A stretch of 64,000 bases of DNA, from assembly GCF_003265345.1 (NCBI RefSeq), contig NZ_QFWW01000036.1, positions 186,001 through 250,000 of the forward strand. The letters are read 5' to 3'. The notes beneath the pieces are model-generated. The model was not told where the DNA came from and did not search any database. It saw only the letters and a list, made by a program, of their open reading frames with translations. This stretch comes from Lentzea terrae. Lineage in GTDB: Bacteria; Actinomycetota; Actinomycetes; Mycobacteriales; Pseudonocardiaceae. Made by a program: the position numbers and the translations under genes. Below, piece by piece: positions 22,494 through 31,034 of the stretch. Numbering within the stretch: position 1 is the stretch's first letter; each line of letters begins with the position of its first letter.

Positions 22494-24455
22494 GTGAGTG
22501 TCGAGTCTGTTTTCCCCAGGTTGGAGCCTCTGCTGCCGCGGATCTCCAAGCCGGTGCAGTACGTCGGCGGGGAGCTCAACGCGACCGTCAAGGACTGGGA
22601 CGCGGCGTCCGTGCGCTGGGCTTTGATGTACCCCGACGCGTACGAGGTCGGCCTGCCCAACCAGGGCGTCATGATCCTCTACGAAATCCTCAACGAGCTG
22701 CCGGACGTGCTCGCCGAGCGCACCTACGCCGTGTGGCCGGACCTCGAGAAGCTCATGCGTGAGCACGGGGTTCCGCAGTTCACGGTGGACGGGCATCGGC
22801 CGTTGAAGGCGTTCGACCTGATGGGCATCAGCTTCGCGACGGAGCTGGGCTACACGAACATGCTCACGGCGCTGGATCTGGCCGGCATCCCGCTGCACGC
22901 GAAGGACCGCACCGAGGACGACCCGATCGTGGTCGCCGGTGGGCACGCGGCGTTCAACCCCGAGCCGATCGCGGACTTCGTGGACGCGGCGGTGCTCGGC
23001 GACGGCGAAGAGGCCGTCCTCGAGATCACCGAGATCGTGAAGAACTGGAAGGCCGAGGGCTGCCCAGGCGGCCGCGACGAGGTGCTGACCAGGCTCGCCG
23101 AGACCGGTGGCGTGTACATCCCGCGCTTCTACGACGTGGAGTACCTGCCCGACGGCCGCATCCAGCGAGTGGTGCCGAACCGCGACCGCGTGCCGTACCG
23201 CGTGTTCAAGCGGACCACGATGGACCTCGACGCGTGGCCGTACCCGAAGCAGCCGCTGGTGCCGCTCGCCGAGAGCGTGCACGAGCGGATGAGCGTCGAG
23301 ATCTTCCGCGGCTGCACGCGCGGCTGCCGCTTCTGCCAGGCGGGCATGATCACCCGTCCGGTGCGCGAGCGGTCCATCGAGGGCATCGGCGCGATGGTCC
23401 AGAAGGGACTGGAGGCGACCGGCTTCGAAGAGGTCGGCCTGCTGTCCCTGTCGAGCGCCGACCACAGCGAGATCGCCGAGATCACCAAGGGCCTCGCCGA
23501 CCGCTACGAGGGCACCAACACGGGCCTGAGCCTGCCGAGCACGCGCGTCGACGCGTTCAACATCGATCTCGCGAACGAGCTGTCCCGCAACGGAAGGCGC
23601 TCGGGTCTCACCTTCGCGCCGGAGGGCGGCAGCGAGCGGATGCGGCGCGTCATCAACAAGATGGTGTCCGAAGAGGACCTCATCCGCACCGTCTCGGCCG
23701 CGTTCTCCAACGGCTGGCGGCAGGTGAAGCTGTACTTCATGTGCGGCCTGCCCACCGAGGAGGACGAGGACGTCCTGCAGATCGCCGAGATGGCCAAGAA
23801 CGTCATCCGCGCCGGCCGTCAGGCGAGCGGCCGCAACGACGTCCGCTGCACCATCTCCATCGGTGGTTTCGTGCCCAAGCCGCACACGCCGTTCCAGTGG
23901 GCCCCGCAGTGCGACCCGGACACGGTCGACGACCGCCTGCGCAAGCTCCGCGAGGCCGTCAACGCCGACCGCAGCCTCGGCCGCAACATCGGCATGCGCT
24001 ACCACGACGGCAAGCCGAGCCTGATCGAAGGCCTGCTCAGCCGCGGTGACCGCCGCATCGGCAAGGTCATCGAGGCGGTGTGGCGCGACGGCGGCCGGTT
24101 CGACGGCTGGAGCGAGCACTTCAGCTACGACCGCTGGACCGCCATGGCCGCCCAGGAGCTGGAGCCCCTCGGCGTCGACCTCGCGTGGTTCACCACCCGC
24201 GAGCGCGAGGAGCTGGAGGTCCTGCCCTGGGACCACCTCGACTCGGGCCTCGACAAGGAATGGCTCTGGGCCGACTGGCAGGACGCGCTGGACGAGCGCG
24301 AGCAGGACGACTGCCGCTGGACGCCGTGCTTCGACTGCGGTGTGTGCCCGGCGATGGGCACGGACATCGAGGTGGGCCCGACGGGCCGCAAGCTGCTGCC
24401 GATCTCGCCGGTCGGTGTCGGCTCACCGGTGCAGAACCCGGCGCTCACCCCGTAG
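22494..24455 (+). CDS. TIGR03960 family B12-binding-domain radical SAM protein
   Basis: 653 residues. An N-terminal cobalamin-binding-like domain (MYPDAYEVGLPNQGVMILYEILNE; then VVAGGHAAFNPEPIADFVDAAVLGDGE) is followed by the radical SAM core with the 4Fe-4S cluster motif GCTRGCRFCQ near residue 275. A C-terminal cysteine cluster (CRWTPCFDCGVCP) may bind a second metal. The partner TIGR03936 protein is normally encoded next to it but here lies 1.7 kb downstream beyond a protease gene on the other strand. Its exact role is not established; it is expected to modify RNA or protein. Confidence 0.9.
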   Translation: MSVESVFPRLEPLLPRISKPVQYVGGELNATVKDWDAASVRWALMYPDAYEVGLPNQGVMILYEILNELPDVLAERTYAVWPDLEKLMREHGVPQFTVDGHRPLKAFDLMGISFATELGYTNMLTALDLAGIPLHAKDRTEDDPIVVAGGHAAFNPEPIADFVDAAVLGDGEEAVLEITEIVKNWKAEGCPGGRDEVLTRLAETGGVYIPRFYDVEYLPDGRIQRVVPNRDRVPYRVFKRTTMDLDAWPYPKQPLVPLAESVHERMSVEIFRGCTRGCRFCQAGMITRPVRERSIEGIGAMVQKGLEATGFEEVGLLSLSSADHSEIAEITKGLADRYEGTNTGLSLPSTRVDAFNIDLANELSRNGRRSGLTFAPEGGSERMRRVINKMVSEEDLIRTVSAAFSNGWRQVKLYFMCGLPTEEDEDVLQIAEMAKNVIRAGRQASGRNDVRCTISIGGFVPKPHTPFQWAPQCDPDTVDDRLRKLREAVNADRSLGRNIGMRYHDGKPSLIEGLLSRGDRRIGKVIEAVWRDGGRFDGWSEHFSYDRWTAMAAQELEPLGVDLAWFTTREREELEVLPWDHLDSGLDKEWLWADWQDALDEREQDDCRWTPCFDCGVCPAMGTDIEVGPTGRKLLPISPVGVGSPVQNPALTP

Positions 24456-24465
24456 CGCTCAGCTG

Positions 24466-24523
24466 ACGGGCACGGGGGAGCTTTCGCACTGCAGGAGAGT
24501 GCGAAAGCTCCCCCCGTGCCCGT
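24466..24523. terminator. Strong bidirectional terminator
   Basis: Arms of about 25 bp (ACGGGCACGGGGGAGCTTTC on the left and its complement on the right) differ by a single extra C and enclose a short loop. It lies between the convergent TIGR03960 gene and the subtilase gene and can terminate both. Confidence 0.8.
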
Positions 24524-24541
24524 TGTGCGAGCCGTAGCGGC

Positions 24542-25960
24542 CTACTTCGTGACGGCGGCCAGCGCGTCGACCAACCCGTGGCCGTAGAAGGAGTTGTACT
24601 CCGAGTAGCCCGTGCAGAACGCGTCCTGCACGCCGGTCCCGTTCAGGTCGTAGTCCGCCGGGCAGGCCAGCGTCGCCGCCTGCGCGTTCAGCATGCGGCC
24701 CAACGACAACGCGTCCGTGTCGGGGTGCGTGGACGCGATCAGCGCCGCCACCCCCGCCACGTGCGGAGTCGCCATCGACGTGCCGCACGAGTAGTCGTAG
24801 CCGGACGGCACGGTGGACAGCACGCAGCCGGAGGGCGACCGGGTGTCCCCACCGGGCGCGGTCACGTCGATCGCCCCAAGCCCGTAGGAGCTGTAGCCGG
24901 CCTTGGTCTTGGTCGACTCGACCGCGGAAACCCCGACCACGTTCTTGAGCTGCGCCGGCAACACCACGCACGAAGGATCAACCGGTCGTGTCTGCGCGTC
25001 GCCGTTCGTCGGTGACACCGAGTCACGTCCAGGCCGGGAGAGGTCCGCCGCGTTGTTGCCCGCCGCGGCGACCGTGAGCACGTTGCGAGAGGTGGCGTAG
25101 TCGACGGCGCGACGCACGGCCTCGTAGATGACGCGCTGACCGGGCGCGCTCTGGCAGGTGAACAGGTACGGGTCGATGAAGTAGCTGTTGTTGGTGATGG
25201 TCATGCGCTGCGCCGCGGCCCACATGAACCCGCACACCGCGTACTCCGGGTAGATGAAGCCGTCGTCGTCGACGACCTTCACGGACGCGATGCGCACGCC
25301 CGGTGCGACGCCCGTGGTGCCGCGGCCGTCGTCAGCGGCGGCGATCGTGCCGGCGACGTGCGTGCCGTGGGGGGAGGTCGTCGGTGCCCACGACGAAGGC
25401 GACGTATCGGGCTTACCGGTCAAACACCCCGCGGAAAGCTCCGGAGCCAGCGCCGGGACGAGATCGGGGTGGCGCGGGTCGATGCCGGAGTCCAGCACGC
25501 CCACGACCACGGACTTCGAGCCGGTGGTGATCTCGTGCGCGGCCGGGGCGTTGATGAGATCCATGTCCCACTGCTCGCCGGAGCGCAGTCCCGCGGGCCG
25601 GAACAGTTCCGTGTCGTCCTTTTTACGCTTCGCCGAACGCCTCGCGATGCTCTCGGCCTGGGCGCTGTACGCGCGCTGCGGGCCGATCAACTTCAGGAAC
25701 GAAGGATCTGGCGAGGTGGCGACAGCGACCCCGATCTCGGGGTAGTACACGGTCGTGAAGCCACAAGCCGCGGTGATCTCCGCATCTGCCGCGGCAGCGG
25801 ACGTGAGCTGGGAGAACACGACGAGGTAGCGCAGGTCCGGTCCCGGCTGGATGCACGAGGAGACGCGCGGCTCAGCGCCCGCGGGCAGGGACACCGCCAA
25901 GCATCCGGCCGCGAGCAGGGCGGTCATCGCCGCAGCCCGAGCGCGGTGGAGCAGAGGCAC
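24542..25960 (-). CDS. Secreted subtilisin-family serine protease (S8)
   Basis: An extracellular endopeptidase of 472 residues. Start GTG 25960 has GGAGG 6 nt upstream; a TTG 21 nt earlier is less likely. Signal peptide to about residue 29 (PAGA-EP), then a ~100-residue propeptide. Catalytic triad Asp157 (VLDSGID), His198 (HGTHVAG), Ser395 (GTSMATPHVAG); the oxyanion Asn is in AAAGNNAAD. No C-terminal membrane anchor, so it differs from mycosins. Several Cys pairs suggest disulfides. The gene is inserted antisense between the two radical-SAM-associated genes. Confidence 0.9.
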   Translation of the reverse strand: MPLLHRARAAAMTALLAAGCLAVSLPAGAEPRVSSCIQPGPDLRYLVVFSQLTSAAAADAEITAACGFTTVYYPEIGVAVATSPDPSFLKLIGPQRAYSAQAESIARRSAKRKKDDTELFRPAGLRSGEQWDMDLINAPAAHEITTGSKSVVVGVLDSGIDPRHPDLVPALAPELSAGCLTGKPDTSPSSWAPTTSPHGTHVAGTIAAADDGRGTTGVAPGVRIASVKVVDDDGFIYPEYAVCGFMWAAAQRMTITNNSYFIDPYLFTCQSAPGQRVIYEAVRRAVDYATSRNVLTVAAAGNNAADLSRPGRDSVSPTNGDAQTRPVDPSCVVLPAQLKNVVGVSAVESTKTKAGYSSYGLGAIDVTAPGGDTRSPSGCVLSTVPSGYDYSCGTSMATPHVAGVAALIASTHPDTDALSLGRMLNAQAATLACPADYDLNGTGVQDAFCTGYSEYNSFYGHGLVDALAAVTK

Positions 25961-26113
25961 CGGGGACCTCCAGGTCGGCAAGGCGTCCAGACAGCCGGAC
26001 CGTAGCCACGCGCAACGATCTAGACAAGCTGAACGTTCTGAATCGGGTTCACGGTACCGTCCTACCGGACGAACAGCCTGCGCCGATGGGACCGCTCACC
26101 CGTCGGAACACCC

Positions 26114-26890
26114 ATGGGAGCACCACTGAGCCGCCATCAGCCCAACAACCCTTCGGCCGCAGCCGTGCAGAAACTGCGCCTCCGCTACACCAAGCGGGGG
26201 AGGTTGAGGTTCACCTCGCACCGCGACATCGCTCGTACGTTCGAGCGTGCGCTGCGCAGGGCCGGCGTGCCCATGGCGTACTCGCAGGGCTTCAGCCCTC
26301 ACCCGAAGGTGTCGTGGGTCGGTGCCGCACCGACCGGCGTCGCCAGCGAGGCGGAGTACGTCGAGGTGTCGGTCGTCGAACGGGTCGACCCGGAGGCGTT
26401 GAAGATCGCGCTCGACGAGGCGCTGCCGCCGGGCATCGACGTGGTCGACATCGTCCAGGCGCACGGTGGCAACCTCACCGAGCGCATCGACGCGAGCGAG
26501 TGGCGGATCGAGCTCGACGGGGTCGAGCCCGAGCGGCTCGCGGCGGCGGTCGGCGACTTCCTGGCGCTGGAGCGGGTGGAAGTCGAGCGTCAGACCAAGG
26601 ACGGCAAGAGGATCATCGACGTGCGGCCGGCCGTCGTGTCCGCACAGGTCGAACCACGTTCGAGCGACGCCGGACACGATGAGGCCGGATTGTCACAACC
26701 GTGTGGGATACTCATGACGGTCGTTCGGCAGGTAACGCCTACCGTGCGGCCCGACGACGTGCTGAATGCGCTTCGTGTCGTCGCCGACCTCGTGCCGCCG
26801 GTACCTGCGAGAGCAACCCGGATGGCGCAGGGACGGCTCGACGGCGAAGGCAGGCTGGTGGACCCGCTCCAACAGGACAGAGAGTCCTGA
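26114..26890 (+). CDS. TIGR03936 family radical SAM-associated protein
   Basis: 258 residues. The family core starts with VQKLRLRYTKRGRLRFTSHRDIARTFERALRRAG and continues with the conserved AYSQGFSPHPKVSW. The start (ATG 26114) adds about 17 poorly conserved residues; GTG 26165 is an alternative. The partner of TIGR03960, which in many bacteria is adjacent or fused; both usually precede rne-rplU-rpmA, as here. The last ~60 residues are actinobacterial-style extension with low conservation. Confidence 0.88.
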   Translation: MGAPLSRHQPNNPSAAAVQKLRLRYTKRGRLRFTSHRDIARTFERALRRAGVPMAYSQGFSPHPKVSWVGAAPTGVASEAEYVEVSVVERVDPEALKIALDEALPPGIDVVDIVQAHGGNLTERIDASEWRIELDGVEPERLAAAVGDFLALERVEVERQTKDGKRIIDVRPAVVSAQVEPRSSDAGHDEAGLSQPCGILMTVVRQVTPTVRPDDVLNALRVVADLVPPVPARATRMAQGRLDGEGRLVDPLQQDRES

Positions 26891-27106
26891 AAAGGGGAGC
26901 GTCGGAACCTTCCAGCCGCGACGCATCAGGAGGAGCGACGCTGCCAGCAGCGTCGTCGTGGGACCTGCGCAAGCGTGCGCTCTTCGAGGCGCCACGCCGC
27001 TGCGCGCGAGGCAAGGATTCCCGCCGCGAGCAGCGGTGGAGAGAGACAAGAGAGGCCCCTGCGCGGCCGCGTCCTCACGGGACGCGCCCGGGGGTGGAGG
27101 AGCTGC
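26891..27106 (+). other. Leader region of the RNase E/G gene
   Basis: 216 nt without a supported gene. It holds a 7-bp hairpin (CGCGTCC/GGACGCG, 27068-27086) just before the Shine-Dalgarno GGTGGAGG, and other GC inverted repeats (CCGCTGC near 26998 with GCAGCGG near 27040). Long structured leaders are the site of autoregulation in enterobacterial rne; whether this applies here is unknown. Confidence 0.4.
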
Positions 27107-30100
27107 ATGTCGAACAAGGACAAGCCTGCCGGCCGGGCCGGCGGGCAGGGCGTGGTATCCGCACGCCCTGAACTGGCTGATCTGCCGGACAAGCTGCGAG
27201 TGCACGCACTGGCGAAGCTGCTGGACGTCAGCAGCAAGGACGTGATGACGGCGCTGGCCGACCTCGGTGAGGTCGCCCGCAGCGCGCAGTCGAGCGTGAG
27301 CCGCGACGTCGCGCTGAAGGTCGCCGAGACGCTGCTGGACTGGGACGACGTCGTCACCGGCGAGGTCACCGAGGACTACGAGGCCCCCGCGGTCCCGGCG
27401 TTCGAGGCCCCCGCGCTGGCGCCGATCTTCGCTGCCCCGAGCGCGGTGTTCCTGCCGCCGCAGCCGATCGAGCGGCCGAAGGCGTCGGCGTCGCCGTTCG
27501 TCGTCGAGGAGACGGTCGTCGAGGACGAGAAGTCCGTCGGCGAGATCGCCGCGGACGAGCTCGACGCCGCCGAGGTCGAAGCCGAAGCCGAGGCCGAGGC
27601 CGAGGCCGAGGGTGACGACGAGGCCGAAGGCCGCCGTCGCCGTCGCCGCGGTCGTCGTGGCCGTGGCCGCGGCAAGGGCGCCGAGGCCGGCGACGAGACC
27701 GAGGAGGGCCAGGCCGACGAGGCCGAGGCCACCGCGGAGACCGACGCCGCCGACGAGCCGGAGGACGAGGGCGACGAGGGCTCGACCCGCCGTCGCCGCC
27801 GTCGCCGCCGCCGCAAGACCGGCGCGGACGACGAGGTGTCGTCCGAGGACGACCCGCCGAACACGGTCGTGCACGTCCGCGAGTCCCGCGACGCGCGTGA
27901 CGACAAGGCCGACTCCGAGGCCGCGCAGAGCGAGGTGCGCAGCATCCGCGGCTCGACGCGCCTGGAGGCCAAGCGCCAGCGCCGTCGCGACGGTCGCGAG
28001 GCCGGCCGCCGCCGCGCCCCGGTGCTGACCGAGGCCGAGTTCCTGGCCCGCCGCGAGGCCGTGGCCCGCACGATGGTCGTCCGCGAGCGCGGCGACCGCA
28101 CCCAGATCGGCGTGCTCGAGGACGGCGTGCTGGTCGAGCACTTCGTCACGTCGTCGGGCAGCGGCTCGATCGTGGGCAACGTCTACCTCGGCCGCGTGCA
28201 GAACGTGCTGCCGAGCATGGAGGCCGCGTTCATCGACATCGGCCGCGGCCGCAACGCCGTGCTGTACGCCGGTGAGGTCGACTGGGACGCCGCCGGTCTC
28301 GAGGGCAAGTCCCGCAAGATCGAGCAGGCGCTGTCGAGCGGCGACTCGGTGCTCGTCCAGGTCACCAAGGACCCGGTCGGCCACAAGGGCGCCCGCCTCA
28401 CGACGCAGATCAGCCTGCCCGGCCGCTTCCTGGTCTACGTGCCGGGCGGCGGTGCCACCGGCATCAGCCGCAAGCTGCCGGACAACGAGCGCAAGCGCCT
28501 CAAGGACATCCTCAAGCGGGTCGTCCCCGAGGACGCCGGCGTGATCATCCGCACCGCCTCGGAGGGCATCTCCGAGGAGGAGCTGGCGCGCGACGTCACG
28601 CGGCTGCAGGCGCAGTGGAAGGTCATCAAGGAGAAGTCCGACAGCACCTCCACCAAGGCGCCGACGCTGCTCTACGAAGAGCCGGACCTGCTGGTGAAGG
28701 TCGTCCGCGATCTGTTCACCGAGGACTTCGCCCAGCTCGTCGTCCAGGGCGACGAGGCGTGGGACGTCATCGACGGCTACGTCCGCCACGTGGCGCCGGA
28801 CCTGCAGGACCGCCTGAAGAAGCACGTCGGCAACAACGACGCGTTCGTCGAGTACCGCATCGACGAGCAGCTGATGAAGGCGCTCGACCGCAAGGTGTGG
28901 CTGCCGTCGGGTGGTTACCTGATCATCGACCGCACCGAGGCGATGACGGTCATCGACGTCAACACCGGCAAGTTCACCGGATCGGGCGGAAACCTCGAAG
29001 AGACGGTGACGCGCAACAACCTGGAGTCGGCGGAGGAGATCGTCCGCCAGCTCAGGCTGCGCGACATCGGCGGCATCATCGTCATCGACTTCATCGACAT
29101 GGTCCTGGAGTCGAACCGCGACCTGGTGCTGCGCCGCCTGACCGAGTGCCTCGGCCGTGACCGCACGCGCCACCAGGTCGCCGAGGTCACCTCGCTGGGC
29201 CTGGTGCAGATGACCCGCAAGCGGGTCGGCACCGGCCTGCTCGAGGCGTTCAGCCAGACGTGTGAGCACTGCCGCGGCCGTGGCGTGGTCGTGTCCACCG
29301 AGCCCGTGCACTCGCACGGTGGTGGCAACGGCGGCGGCCAGCAGCAACAGCAGTCGCAGGGCGGTGGCCGCAAGTCGCGCCGCAACAAGGGCGGCGGCGA
29401 GCAGGCCGCCGAGGTGGCCGAGGTCGTCGAGGCGTCCGTCGAGGCGCCTGCCGAGCCCGAGGTCGTCGCCGTGGTCGAGCCGGGTGAGCCCGAGGACACC
29501 TCGGAAGACGTGGTCGCGACCGACCAGGACCACGAGGGCCACGGCGGACGTCGTCGTCGCCGTCGTCGCCGGGACAAGGAGCCGCAGGCTCCCGTCGAGG
29601 CAGTGGTCGACGCGGTCGTGGTCGAGGAGCAGGAGCTCAACGGTCACGTGCCGCACGAGGTGGCAGAGGACCCGGCGCCGGTCGAGGTCGAGCCGGTCGA
29701 GACCTCGGCGGAGGAGCCTGCCGCCGAGGTGATCGAGGACGCCCTTCCCGAGCTCGTCGAGCCCGTGACGGTGGCGGAGGAAGCGGCCGAGGTCGCGGAG
29801 GAGGCCGCTGAGGTGGCCGAGATCGCCGCTGAGGCCGCTGAACCCGTTGCCGTCGCCGAGGAGCCCGTCGTGGCGCCGGAGCCGGTCGCAGAGCCCGCTG
29901 AGGCCGTTGCGGCGGCTCCTGCGGCTCGTCCGCGTCGTCGTGCGGCCAAGCGCCCCGCCGGTGCGCCGGTCGCGCACGACGTGCCTGCACCGCTGGTCGT
30001 CGAGGTGCCGAAGCAGCCCGAGGTCCAGCTGCCCGCACCGGTGGTCACCACCACCCGCAGGCGCCGCGCCGTGTCGCGGCCCGCGGGCCCGCCGGTCCAG

Positions 30101-30109
30101 GAGGACTGA
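27107..30109 (+). CDS. rne: Ribonuclease E/G
   Basis: The main endoribonuclease for mRNA decay and rRNA processing, 1,000 residues from ATG 27107 (GGTGGAGG upstream). Residues ~25-75 (LRVHALAKLLDVSSKDVMTAL) look like an IF2_N-type module, common in actinobacterial RNase E. Then come an acidic/Arg-rich disordered arm with runs of basic residues, the S1-containing catalytic core (SGSIVGNVYLGRV near 352), the catalytic Asp in VIDFIDM near 661, and the Zn-link CEHC near 720. The C-terminal ~270 residues are another acidic, Ala/Val/Glu-rich and Arg-patch region, probably the degradosome scaffold and RNA-binding arm. It precedes rplU as in other actinobacteria. Confidence 0.93.
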   Translation: MSNKDKPAGRAGGQGVVSARPELADLPDKLRVHALAKLLDVSSKDVMTALADLGEVARSAQSSVSRDVALKVAETLLDWDDVVTGEVTEDYEAPAVPAFEAPALAPIFAAPSAVFLPPQPIERPKASASPFVVEETVVEDEKSVGEIAADELDAAEVEAEAEAEAEAEGDDEAEGRRRRRRGRRGRGRGKGAEAGDETEEGQADEAEATAETDAADEPEDEGDEGSTRRRRRRRRRKTGADDEVSSEDDPPNTVVHVRESRDARDDKADSEAAQSEVRSIRGSTRLEAKRQRRRDGREAGRRRAPVLTEAEFLARREAVARTMVVRERGDRTQIGVLEDGVLVEHFVTSSGSGSIVGNVYLGRVQNVLPSMEAAFIDIGRGRNAVLYAGEVDWDAAGLEGKSRKIEQALSSGDSVLVQVTKDPVGHKGARLTTQISLPGRFLVYVPGGGATGISRKLPDNERKRLKDILKRVVPEDAGVIIRTASEGISEEELARDVTRLQAQWKVIKEKSDSTSTKAPTLLYEEPDLLVKVVRDLFTEDFAQLVVQGDEAWDVIDGYVRHVAPDLQDRLKKHVGNNDAFVEYRIDEQLMKALDRKVWLPSGGYLIIDRTEAMTVIDVNTGKFTGSGGNLEETVTRNNLESAEEIVRQLRLRDIGGIIVIDFIDMVLESNRDLVLRRLTECLGRDRTRHQVAEVTSLGLVQMTRKRVGTGLLEAFSQTCEHCRGRGVVVSTEPVHSHGGGNGGGQQQQQSQGGGRKSRRNKGGGEQAAEVAEVVEASVEAPAEPEVVAVVEPGEPEDTSEDVVATDQDHEGHGGRRRRRRRRDKEPQAPVEAVVDAVVVEEQELNGHVPHEVAEDPAPVEVEPVETSAEEPAAEVIEDALPELVEPVTVAEEAAEVAEEAAEVAEIAAEAAEPVAVAEEPVVAPEPVAEPAEAVAAAPAARPRRRAAKRPAGAPVAHDVPAPLVVEVPKQPEVQLPAPVVTTTRRRRAVSRPAGPPVQED

Positions 30110-30123
30110 CGCGTTGACGTGAG

Positions 30124-30156
30124 ACCGGGGTCGTCCTTTGGGCGGCCCCGGTTTTG
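30124..30156 (+). terminator. Rho-independent terminator after rne
   Basis: ACCGGGGTCG paired with CGGCCCCGGT (one G-T wobble) followed by TTT, 15 nt past the rne stop. It separates rne from the rplU operon. Confidence 0.75.
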
Positions 30157-30206
30157 CGTTGTGAGGGACCGCACAGCCTGCGGGAACGTGATCAGGGCAC
30201 CCCGGT

Positions 30207-30236
30207 TTGCTCCGGCCGTACCCACTCCCGTAACCT
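30207..30236 (+). promoter_or_regulatory. Promoter of the rplU-rpmA operon
   Basis: TTGCTC (30207-30212) and TAACCT (30231-30236) with an 18-bp spacer match a housekeeping promoter. Transcription from near 30243 would give a leader of about 105 nt containing the hairpin CCCGTT-ATCC-AACGGG (30246-30261), possibly an L21 autoregulatory site; I could not match a known L21 leader. Confidence 0.55.
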
Positions 30237-30347
30237 TGTGGACGGCCCGTTATCCAACGGGTCCTGTCGTGTGCCCCCTCTGGTGAATTTCCCAGGCGGG
30301 ATGGCGCATGGCCCGTCACCATCGAGTAGCAGGAGACTTCCGTCCTG

Positions 30348-30659
30348 ATGTACGCGATCGTCAAGACCGGCGGCAAGCAGTACAAGGTCGCTGTCGGCGA
30401 CATCGTCGAGGTCGAGAAGCTCGAGGGCGAGCCGGGCACCGAAATCTCCCTCCAGACGCTGCTCGTGGTCGACGGCACTGACGTCACCGCTGACGCGGCG
30501 GCTCTGGAGAAGTTCTCGGTGACCGGCAAGGTCGTCGAGCACACCAAGGGCCCGAAGATTCGCATCCACAAGTTCAAGAACAAGACCGGCTACCACAAGC
30601 GCCAGGGTCACCGTCAGAAGCTGACCCGCGTCGAGGTCACCGGCATCACCGGTAAGTGA
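30348..30659 (+). CDS. rplU: 50S ribosomal protein L21
   Basis: 103 residues beginning MYAIVKTGGKQYKV, with the conserved KTGYHKRQGHRQKLTRV C-terminus. Binds 23S rRNA. First gene of rplU-rpmA, 14 nt before rpmA. The AGGAG is 12 nt from the ATG, slightly far. Confidence 0.98.
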   Translation: MYAIVKTGGKQYKVAVGDIVEVEKLEGEPGTEISLQTLLVVDGTDVTADAAALEKFSVTGKVVEHTKGPKIRIHKFKNKTGYHKRQGHRQKLTRVEVTGITGK

Positions 30660-30673
30660 GGACCTGACTTCTC

Positions 30674-30931
30674 ATGGCACACAAAAAGGGTGCGTCCAGT
30701 TCCCGCAACGGCCGTGACTCCAACCCCCAGTACCTGGGTGTGAAGCGGTTCGGCGGTCAGGTCGTCAAGGCCGGCGAGATCCTGATCCGCCAGCGCGGCA
30801 CCAAGTTCCACCCCGGCGTCGGCGTCGGCATCGGCAAGGACGACACGTTGTTCGCCCTGCTGCCGGGTGCGGTGGAGTTCGGTATGAAGCGCGGTCGCAA
30901 GACCGTCAACATCGTTCCGGTCGCGGTCTGA
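30674..30931 (+). CDS. rpmA: 50S ribosomal protein L27
   Basis: 85 residues. The N-terminus MAHKKGASSSRNGRDSNPQYLGVKR is the conserved tail reaching the peptidyl transferase centre and starts directly at MAHKKG, with no Firmicutes-type cleaved extension. Usual rplU-rpmA-obgE context. Confidence 0.98.
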   Translation: MAHKKGASSSRNGRDSNPQYLGVKRFGGQVVKAGEILIRQRGTKFHPGVGVGIGKDDTLFALLPGAVEFGMKRGRKTVNIVPVAV

Positions 30932-30962
30932 GGACCGTCTCCGCACGATAGTTAGACCTCAG

Positions 30963-30998
30963 CGAGGGGCGGGACCGGTCTTCCGGCACCGCCCCTCG
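30963..30998 (+). terminator. Hairpin between rpmA and obgE
   Basis: CGAGGGGCGG paired with CCGCCCCTCG, with an inner CCGG/CCGG, followed by a weakly T-rich tail (TTGCTTGTT). It probably attenuates read-through into obgE. Confidence 0.65.
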
Positions 30999-31034
30999 TT
31001 GCTTGTTCAAGACCTTTTGAGAGGAAGTAGTTCC

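Noticed and set aside
21390..24236. Minus-strand open frame of ~950 codons opposite the permease and radical SAM genes
   Set aside because: No recognisable domain; the plus-strand genes are well supported.
30237..30347. Known L21 leader RNA before rplU
   Set aside because: Only a 6-bp hairpin is clear; it does not match a leader family I know.
26693..30583. Minus-strand open frame of about 1,300 codons opposite rne
   Set aside because: Its composition mirrors the repetitive rne sequence (Leu/Asp/Arg runs), it has no start site, and it overlaps rplU.
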